This document shows positions 1 through 4,311 of a stretch of 18,026 nt of DNA, piece by piece. The stretch is from assembly GCA_934153945.1 (NCBI GenBank), contig CAKPFM010000017.1, positions 1-18,026 of the forward strand, written 5' to 3'. The translations under genes were made by a program, and so were the position numbers. The stretch is from an uncultured Bacilli bacterium (GTDB lineage Bacteria; Bacillota_I; Bacilli_A; RF39; UBA660). Within the stretch, counting starts at the first letter, position 1. The number at the start of each line of letters is the position of its first letter. A model generated the notes under the pieces. It did not search any database, was not told where the DNA came from, and saw only the letters and a program-made list of their open reading frames with translations.

Positions 1-20
1 TTTAAAAAATGAAAAAGAAA

Positions 21-53
21 AAGTTAGAAAATATCATTTGATATCTCTAACTT
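21..53. terminator. Imperfect hairpin, possible terminator
   Basis: AAGTTAGA (21-28) pairs with TCTAACTT (46-53), and ATATC (31-35) pairs with GATAT (40-44), giving a long stem with small internal asymmetry. No T-run follows on the plus strand. On the minus strand the stem is followed by a U-rich stretch (complement of the A-rich 5-20), so it looks better as a minus-strand or two-way terminator. The gene it would serve is not obvious, because the next gene to the right is on the plus strand. Confidence 0.35.
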
Positions 54-108
54 ATATCTTAAGTTAATAACATTGGATTAATTCTTTACTTTTTTTTCTT
101 TAAAAGGT

Positions 109-136
109 TTGAAAAATAAAAAAGATATGTTATTAT
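109..136 (+). promoter_or_regulatory. Sigma-A-type promoter of yebC/yeeN
   Basis: TTGAAA (109-114), 16 bases, then TATTAT (131-136), just upstream of the YebC-family gene. The start codon at 152 is preceded by GGTGA (143-147), a modest ribosome binding site. The background is very AT-rich, so a chance match is possible. Confidence 0.5.
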
Positions 137-151
137 ATATTTGGTGATTTT

Positions 152-862
152 ATGGGAAGAGCTTACGAAGTAAGAAAAGCAAGTATACAAAAAACAGGAG
201 CAGCTAGAGGAAAAATATATTCTATGTATGCTAGAGAAATATATGATGTTGCTAAAAAAGGTGGAACAGAAGTTGACAGCAATTCAAGTTTAAAAAGATT
301 AATTGAAAAAGCGAAAAGAGAACAAGTACCAGCCGATATAATAAAAAGAGCTATTGATAAAGTAAATAGTGGTGTTGATGAAAATTATGAAAAAGTAGTC
401 TATGAAGTATTTGGACCATCAGGTTCAACATTTGTAATAGAATGTTTAACTGATAATGTAAATCGTTCAATAAGTAGTGTTAGAGCAGCTTTAAATAAAT
501 GTAAAAGCAAAATGGGAGCAATGGGCTCTGTAACATTTAATTATGATCATTTATGTATTGTAGGATTTAAAGGTTTAGGAGAAGAAGAAACTTTAGAACT
601 ATTACTTGAAAATGGAATTGATGTAACTGATATTGAATCAAAAGATGATTTAGTAATTGTATATGGTAATCCTACAGATGCTAATGCTATCAAAGAAGCA
701 ATATCAACAAAAATAAATGGTGAGTTTGAAATTGATGATGTAGCTTATTTACCAAAGGATACAATTGAACTAAATACTGAAGATAAAGAACTAACAGATA
801 GATTAATGACTTTATTAGATGATGTTGAAGATGTTCAACATGTATATAATAACATAAAGTAA
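152..862 (+). CDS. YebC/PmpR family protein, YeeN subgroup
   Basis: This 236-residue protein belongs to the YebC/TACO1 family. The N-terminus (MGRAYEVRKASIQKT) is the YeeN-type opening rather than the MAGHSKW opening of classical YebC. It is followed by the conserved SNSSLKRLIEKAKREQVPADIIKRAIDK stretch, split here over residues 44-70, then the YEVFGPSG block near 84-91. Length is normal for the family (about 235-250). These proteins were first annotated as transcriptional regulators; more recent work on bacterial members supports a role in translation, helping ribosomes through difficult sequences such as proline runs. It is probably cytoplasmic and ribosome-associated. It stands alone under its own promoter, and the next promoter begins right after its stop codon. 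The family assignment is secure; the choice between the two roles is not settled by this sequence. Confidence 0.95.
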   Translation: MGRAYEVRKASIQKTGAARGKIYSMYAREIYDVAKKGGTEVDSNSSLKRLIEKAKREQVPADIIKRAIDKVNSGVDENYEKVVYEVFGPSGSTFVIECLTDNVNRSISSVRAALNKCKSKMGAMGSVTFNYDHLCIVGFKGLGEEETLELLLENGIDVTDIESKDDLVIVYGNPTDANAIKEAISTKINGEFEIDDVAYLPKDTIELNTEDKELTDRLMTLLDDVEDVQHVYNNIK

Positions 863-891
863 TTTACAAAAAGTAAACTATATGATATAAT
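863..891 (+). promoter_or_regulatory. Strong promoter of the Xre gene
   Basis: TTTACA (863-868), exactly 17 bases, then TATAAT (886-891), which is preceded by TG at 883-884 (extended -10). It starts at the base after the yebC stop codon. This is one of the best consensus matches in the window. Confidence 0.7.
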
Positions 892-912
892 CAGATTGTA
901 GGAGGTCGTACT

Positions 913-1149
913 ATGTATCAAAAATTAAGAGAATTGAGGGTAAAAAATAAATATACTTCACAACAAATGGCAGATAAATTAGGAATAAGTAAATCTTTTT
1001 ATTCTCAAATAGAAACTGGTTCAAGAAGATTAACATACAATATGGCTGTAAGAATATCTTCAATATTAAAAAGAAATCCAGATTTTATATTTTTTGATGA
1101 TGAAATGAATAAGATAAAAAATTGTTCTAATAATGAAGAAAATGAATAG
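913..1149 (+). CDS. Small Xre-family helix-turn-helix regulator
   Basis: A 78-residue protein that is almost all helix-turn-helix (HTH_3/Cro-C1 type). The fold runs from about residue 3 to 60, with the turn and recognition helix in SQQMADKLGISKSFYSQIE and the typical GSRRLTYNMAVRISSIL continuation. A short charged Asn/Glu tail follows and there is no second domain. The start follows AGGAGG (900-905) at good spacing. It has a strong promoter and a terminator directly after the stop, so it is probably a single-gene unit. DNA binding is well supported. The target is unknown; autoregulation or control of the sigma-factor gene downstream are the obvious candidates, but the sequence does not show either. 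Confidence 0.88.
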   Translation: MYQKLRELRVKNKYTSQQMADKLGISKSFYSQIETGSRRLTYNMAVRISSILKRNPDFIFFDDEMNKIKNCSNNEENE

Positions 1150-1155
1150 AAGTTA

Positions 1156-1191
1156 GATGTAAGTAATAAGTAATACTTACATCTTTTTTTT
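1156..1191 (+). terminator. Rho-independent terminator after the Xre gene
   Basis: GATGTAAGTA (1156-1165) and TACTTACATC (1174-1183) form a perfect 10-bp stem with an 8-base loop, followed by eight T (1184-1191). The ribosome binding site of the next gene (GGAG, 1192-1195) begins immediately after the T-run, so this terminator also sits in the leader of the sigma-factor gene. Confidence 0.85.
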
Positions 1192-1204
1192 GGAGCTGAA
1201 TACG

Positions 1205-1852
1205 ATGATAGAGAAAAACGGAATAAAAAACAAAGAGAATAGATTATATTTTACGTATTTAAAAGAAGGAAAATCTGAATATCGTGAAAAAATAATTATT
1301 GGGAATTATTGGTTAGTTGTCTATATTGCTAAAAAATATATGTCAAGCAATTATGAGTTGGATGATTTAATTGGTACCGGTGTTATAGGTTTAATAAAAG
1401 CAGTAGATAGTTATAAAATAGAAAAAAACATAAATTTTTCAACATATGCTGCAAAATGCATAACAAACGAAATTTTTCTATTATTTAGACATAAGCAAAA
1501 TAACATTAGTATATATGAGCCAATAATGTCTGATGAGGAACTAACAATAGCTGATACATTAGAATCAGACATTGATGTTGAAAAAGAAGCAATAGAGAAT
1601 GTTTTTTTATTAGAAAATATGCCATTAATATACAGTATGTTAGAAAAATTTGACAATTGGAAAAGAGAAGCATTTTTAGATTATTTTGGTATAAATGGAA
1701 ATAGATTGGATCAAAGGCAATTATCAATAAAATATAATGTGTCGCAATCATATATTTCAAGAATAATCAAAAAAATAATAACTGATATAAATAAAGAATT
1801 GAATCCAAAAGTATTGACGAAATCTAAAAATGGTAATACAATATACATGTAA
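1205..1852 (+). CDS. Sigma-70 family sigma factor, sigma-E-like (sporulation type)
   Basis: A 215-residue sigma factor with region 2 at about residues 25-98 and region 4 at about 150-198. The best resemblance I recall is to sporulation sigma-E/sigma-K: WLVVYIAKKY (36-45), DDLIGTGVIGLIKAV (53-67), STYAAKCITNEI (79-90, region 2.4) and VSQSYISRI (179-187, region 4.2 helix-turn-helix). It directs RNA polymerase to particular promoters. Sigma-E and sigma-K are normally made with an N-terminal pro-sequence of about 20-27 residues that holds them at the membrane; here the conserved part starts within about 15-25 residues and no hydrophobic or amphipathic pro-segment is visible. I chose ATG 1205 because GGAG (1192-1195) sits 9 bases before it; an in-frame TTG at 1190 lies inside the terminator T-run and has no ribosome binding site. 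No promoter is seen between the terminator and the start, so expression may depend on read-through. A highly diverged sigma-F/G-type factor is the alternative. Confidence 0.85.
   Translation: MIEKNGIKNKENRLYFTYLKEGKSEYREKIIIGNYWLVVYIAKKYMSSNYELDDLIGTGVIGLIKAVDSYKIEKNINFSTYAAKCITNEIFLLFRHKQNNISIYEPIMSDEELTIADTLESDIDVEKEAIENVFLLENMPLIYSMLEKFDNWKREAFLDYFGINGNRLDQRQLSIKYNVSQSYISRIIKKIITDINKELNPKVLTKSKNGNTIYM
1814..1842 (+). promoter_or_regulatory. Promoter of the T-box/glyRS transcript
   Basis: TTGACG (1814-1819), exactly 17 bases, then TACAAT (1837-1842). It lies inside the last codons of the sigma-factor gene and predicts a start near 1849. That placement limits the T-box leader to about 124 nt up to the end of its terminator. 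Confidence 0.6.
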
Positions 1853-1855
1853 TAT

Positions 1856-1972
1856 GAAATGCGATGATGGGCTTGGAAACCTGGAAGCAATATATAAAGA
1901 GTGATTCTTCTAGAATAAATAGGGTGGAACCGCGATTAGTAATCGTCCCTACAAATTTCTAGAAGTTTTTTT
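1856..1972 (+). promoter_or_regulatory. Glycine T-box riboswitch with terminator, very short Stem I
   Basis: The T-box core AGGGTGGAACCGCG is at 1921-1934. The antiterminator can be drawn fully: TAGGG (1920-1924) with CCCTA (1947-1951), a 7-base bulge TGGAACC (1925-1931), and GCGATT (1932-1937) with AATCGT (1941-1946). The bulge begins TGGA, complementary to the UCCA end of uncharged tRNA-Gly (discriminator U), which fits the glycyl-tRNA synthetase gene downstream. Upstream there is room only for a tiny Stem I (1860-1889): TGC/GCA base, a GATGA (1863-1867) opposite GGAA (1883-1886) reminiscent of the T-box kink-turn, a short GG/CC helix, and a loop CTTGGAAA (1872-1879) containing the glycine codon GGA; GGC at 1870-1872 is the other specifier candidate. 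CTTCTAGAA (1907-1915) pairs with TTCTAGAAG (1957-1965) ahead of seven T (1966-1972). T-box identity is secure; the Stem I reading is inference. Confidence 0.92.
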
Positions 1973-2090
1973 GTAAAGGTTTTTATAAACATATTGATTA
2001 TTTCATCATTTAGGAATGAAATAGATGATAAAATAAAAATATTACTAAAAACTTATCAAATCATTTAATATATTACTTGCAATCTAATAT

Positions 2091-2120
2091 TTGGAAAAGC
2101 ATTGTCGAATATTTTATAAA
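2091..2120 (+). promoter_or_regulatory. Weak possible second promoter of glyRS
   Basis: TTGGAA (2091-2096), 18 bases, TATAAA (2115-2120), about 30 bases before the glycyl-tRNA synthetase start. It would bypass the T-box. The match is weak in a sequence this AT-rich. The rest of 1973-2151 shows no other feature I can support, except GAGG (2138-2141) ahead of the ATG at 2152. Confidence 0.2.
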
Positions 2121-2151
2121 TAATTTTAAATGAGAAAAGAGGAAAAATAAA

Positions 2152-3522
2152 ATGAATAATATAACAATGGAAAAATTAGTTAATTTTTGTAAACAATATG
2201 GATTTATATTTCAAGGAAGTGAAATATATGGTGGACTTGCCAATACATGGGATTACGGTCCACTAGGTAGTAGACTTAAAAATAATGTAAAAGATGCTTG
2301 GAGAAAAAGATTTATTCAAGAGAGAAAAAATGCATATGAAGTAGATGCTGATATATTAATGCATCCTAGAGTATGGGAAGCATCAGGACATGTAGCAAGT
2401 TTCTCAGATCCACTAGCTGATTGTAAAGAATGTAAAACAAGACATAGAGTTGATAATTTAATTAACGATTATTCACATAGTTCTATTGGTGATGCTATGA
2501 GTCAAGAAGAAATGATGGAATATATTCGTACAAATAAAGTACCATGTCCAAAATGTGGTAAATCTAATTTCACTGATATTAGACAATTTAATCTAATGTT
2601 TGCTACTCAAAGAGGTGTAACAACAGATGCTAAAAATACTGTATATTTACGCCCAGAAAATGCTCAAGGTGAATATGTTAACTTTTTAAATGTTCAAAGA
2701 ACTATGAGAGCTAAATTACCTTTTAGTATTGGACAAATTGGTAAAGCTTTTAGAAATGAAATAACACCAGGAAATTTTACTTTTAGAACTATTGAATTTG
2801 AACAAATGGAATATCAAACTTTTTGTAAAGAAGGAACTGATTCAGAACTTTATAATTATTTTAAAGAATATGGTAAAAAATTCTTTATGGATTTAGGATT
2901 ACCTAGTGATAAATTGAGATTTCATGATCATGAAAAATTAGCGCATTACGCTAAAGAAGCATGCGATATTGAATATTTATTTCCATTTGGTTGGGGTGAA
3001 ATTAATGGTACACACAACAGAACTAATTTTGATTTAACTAGACATCAAGAATATTCTGGAGTTGCTCAGACATATTTAGATCCAGAAACAAATGAAAAAT
3101 ATATTCCTTATATTATTGAATCAACATATGGACTTGATAGAACTGTTTTAGCTGTTTTATTTGATGCTTATAATGAGGAAATTTTAGAAGATGGAACTAC
3201 AAGAGAAGTATTAAAATTACATCCTTATTTAGCTCCATATAAATTAAATGTTTTACCTTTAATTAAAAAAATGCATAGTGAAAAAGCTTTAGAAGTATAT
3301 GAAATGTTAAGTAAACATTTTATGGTTTCATATGATGATTCTGGTAATATTGGTAAACGTTATAGAAGAGGAGATATTTCAGGTACTCCATTTGCTATAA
3401 CAATAGATGATGAAACTATAAATAATAATACAGTTACTATAAGAGATAGAGATACTATGGAACAAATAACTTTACCATTAGATGAAGTTATTGAATATGT
3501 CGAAAATAGAATAAAATTCTAA
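2152..3522 (+). CDS. glyQS: Glycyl-tRNA synthetase, single-chain (alpha2) type
   Basis: This 456-residue class II synthetase charges tRNA-Gly with glycine using ATP in the cytoplasm. It is the single-chain homodimeric form, not the two-subunit GlyQ/GlyS form. Visible landmarks are the N-terminal GSEIYGGLANTWDYGPLG (22-39), two Cys pairs CKEC (91-94) and CPKC (132-135) that probably bind zinc, the LRPENAQGEYVNF block (166-178), motif 2 with FRNEITPG (200-207), the glycine-specific WGEINGTHNRTNFDL (281-295), motif 3 GLDRTVLAVL (327-336), and a C-terminal anticodon-binding domain from about 355 to the end. Length fits the bacterial single-chain family. The T-box upstream ties expression to the level of uncharged tRNA-Gly. 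The stop codon is followed within 10 bases by a promoter-like sequence and then by a hairpin with a T-run at 3615-3651 that can end its transcript. Confidence 0.97.
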   Translation: MNNITMEKLVNFCKQYGFIFQGSEIYGGLANTWDYGPLGSRLKNNVKDAWRKRFIQERKNAYEVDADILMHPRVWEASGHVASFSDPLADCKECKTRHRVDNLINDYSHSSIGDAMSQEEMMEYIRTNKVPCPKCGKSNFTDIRQFNLMFATQRGVTTDAKNTVYLRPENAQGEYVNFLNVQRTMRAKLPFSIGQIGKAFRNEITPGNFTFRTIEFEQMEYQTFCKEGTDSELYNYFKEYGKKFFMDLGLPSDKLRFHDHEKLAHYAKEACDIEYLFPFGWGEINGTHNRTNFDLTRHQEYSGVAQTYLDPETNEKYIPYIIESTYGLDRTVLAVLFDAYNEEILEDGTTREVLKLHPYLAPYKLNVLPLIKKMHSEKALEVYEMLSKHFMVSYDDSGNIGKRYRRGDISGTPFAITIDDETINNNTVTIRDRDTMEQITLPLDEVIEYVENRIKF

Positions 3523-3529
3523 AAAATAG

Positions 3530-3558
3530 TTGTATAAATAATATAAATTGTATATAAT
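3530..3558 (+). promoter_or_regulatory. Promoter of a possible small RNA
   Basis: TTGTAT (3530-3535), exactly 17 bases, then TATAAT (3553-3558), directly after the glyRS gene. No plus-strand gene follows for 450 bases, only a structured stretch of about 90 bases ending in a terminator. AT-rich context weakens the case. Confidence 0.45.
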
Positions 3559-3564
3559 AAAAAA

Positions 3565-3651
3565 GAACATACCTAATGGTTCTATGTTAGGTATATTCCT
3601 TGTTTGTTTGGAAAATCCTAACGACCCCCTGCGGCGCTAGGATATTTTTTT
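3565..3651 (+). ncRNA. Candidate small structured RNA
   Basis: From the predicted start near 3565 to the T-run at 3645-3651 the transcript would be about 87 nt. It has a first hairpin, ATACCTAA (3569-3576) with TTAGGTAT (3587-3594), and a second, ATCCTA (3615-3620) with TAGGAT (3638-3643). The second hairpin's loop is GC-rich, with CCCCC at 3625-3629, which stands out in this genome. An alternative pairing AACATA/TATGTT (3567-3572 with 3583-3588) competes with the first hairpin. The 5' part (3568-3601) is closely related, in inverted orientation, to 3772-3798 on the other strand. It may be a regulatory RNA, or simply a decorated terminator for glyRS. Confidence 0.35.
3615..3651. terminator. 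Two-way terminator between glyRS and the minus-strand unit
   Basis: ATCCTA (3615-3620) and TAGGAT (3638-3643), with CG/CG pairs inside (3622-3623 with 3635-3636), are followed by seven T (3645-3651). On the minus strand the same stem is followed by a shorter U-run from the A-run at 3612-3615. It can therefore end glyRS or the small RNA from one side and the minus-strand peptide transcript from the other. Confidence 0.7.
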
Positions 3652-3662
3652 ACATAATAAAG

Positions 3663-3740
3663 TTATTTAACTAAAATAATAATTATTATAATAAAAAGGT
3701 AAATTATGATTCTATAAAGATATTTTTCTCTTTTAGTCAC
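3663..3740 (-). CDS. Possible 25-residue single-span membrane peptide
   Basis: A minus-strand frame starting at GTG (3740) has GAGGTG six bases upstream of the start, a good ribosome binding site. It encodes a charged N-terminus (TKREKYLYR after the first residue) followed by an uninterrupted hydrophobic stretch (IIIYLFIIIIIILV) and a final Lys. A TATAAT on this strand (3811-3806) lies about 65 bases upstream, and the two-way terminator at 3615-3651 lies just beyond the stop. Small hydrophobic peptides with a charged end, transcribed toward a convergent RNA with overlapping 3' ends, are typical of type I toxins. The poly-Ile stretch could also be an accident of AT-rich sequence. I do not recognise a family. 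Confidence 0.35.
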   Translation of the reverse strand: MTKREKYLYRIIIYLFIIIIIILVK

Positions 3741-3805
3741 AATCGCCACCTCACTTTCTAAAACAAAAAGTAAGGAATATACTAACGCATCAGATATGCT
3801 CTCAT

Positions 3806-3811
3806 ATTATA
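3806..3811 (-). promoter_or_regulatory. -10 element of the minus-strand unit
   Basis: TATAAT on the minus strand. The -35 region at the right distance is poor (TGCTTT at 17 bases). It would start a transcript near 3799 covering the right inverted repeat and the small peptide frame. The remainder, 3812-3977, is AT-rich and I see nothing else in it. Confidence 0.35.
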
Positions 3812-3977
3812 TCTTATCAAATTTTTGAAAAGCACCTGAAAGTATTTTAAAAAATTTTAAATACTATAAATTTTCTAATAAATAACATAAATTGTAATAA
3901 GGAATATATCAATAAACTAAAATTGGTTATATTTTCAAATTTGTAAAGGAAAAAGAATTGAAAATATGTAAATTTAC

Positions 3978-4006
3978 TTTAAAATATAAAAAAAATAATA
4001 TATAAT
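3978..4006 (+). promoter_or_regulatory. Promoter of the comN-secDF operon
   Basis: TTTAAA (3978-3983), 17 bases, TATAAT (4001-4006); a second overlapping TATAAT follows at 4006-4011. A start near 4013-4018 leaves just enough room for AGGAGG (4021-4026), and rules out the ATG at 4013 as a start codon. Confidence 0.45.
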
Positions 4007-4033
4007 ATAATTATGGTTAAAGGAGGTAATATA

Positions 4034-4303
4034 ATGGATATTACTTTTAGTTCATTAGAAGAGCTGTACCAAAGACTTAGACCGGCTTTATCAGCACGTC
4101 GTTCTGAGTTAAAAAGAAATGGTTACGTATATGCCACAGAAGAAGATATATGGAATTATTTAAAAGAAATCAAGTGGAAAAGTTCAAAAGATTTATCATT
4201 ATATCAAATGACATGTGATATTTTTGATATTGATGATCATCAACTTGATAATTATATAAAAGATAAAATGAGCATACGTAATAGAAAATTGTATTTTGAT
4301 TAG
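4034..4303 (+). CDS. comN: ComN-like post-transcriptional regulator
   Basis: An 89-residue protein matching the small Firmicutes 'post-transcriptional regulator' family (ComN/YrzD). Conserved features are the LYQRLRPALSARRSELKRNGY helix region near residues 10-30 (shown here split across two helices), the EEDIWNYLKEIKW motif with its Trp residues near 35-48, and a final CDIFDIDDHQLDNYI segment. In B. subtilis ComN raises the level of the comE late-competence mRNA and sits at division sites and poles. It also lies beside secDF in B. subtilis, as here, which supports the call. ATG 4034 follows AGGAGG (4021-4026) by 7 bases; the in-frame ATG at 4013 overlaps the predicted transcript start. It is first in an operon with secDF, 8 bases apart. 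No competence genes are in this window, so its target here is unknown. Confidence 0.85.
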   Translation: MDITFSSLEELYQRLRPALSARRSELKRNGYVYATEEDIWNYLKEIKWKSSKDLSLYQMTCDIFDIDDHQLDNYIKDKMSIRNRKLYFD

Positions 4304-4311
4304 GAGGATTT

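Larger units (their letters stand above)
3568..3798. repeat. Pair of imperfect inverted repeats
   Basis: Plus-strand 3568-3601 and the complement of 3772-3798 are homologous. Left reads CATACCTAATG (3568-3578), then after seven bases GTTAGGTATATTCCTT (3586-3601). Right, on the minus strand, reads CATATCTGATG (3798-3788), then after one base GTTAGTATATTCCTT (3786-3772). Each copy is preceded by TATAAT, 9 and 7 bases upstream respectively. The copies point toward each other and flank the terminator and the small peptide frame. This could be a convergent RNA pair or the ends of a small mobile element. Confidence 0.6.

Noticed and set aside
1190..1204. TTG at 1190 as the start of the sigma factor
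   Set aside because: It lies in the terminator T-run with no ribosome binding site; GGAG at 1192-1195 serves the ATG at 1205.
3565..3651. Known RNA such as SRP RNA, 6S RNA or a metabolite riboswitch
   Set aside because: The conserved SRP tip, the 6S open bubble and known riboswitch cores are not visible, and no plus-strand gene follows directly.
4013..4033. ATG at 4013 as the start of comN
   Set aside because: AGGAGG at 4021-4026 lies inside that extension, and the predicted transcript start is at about the same place.
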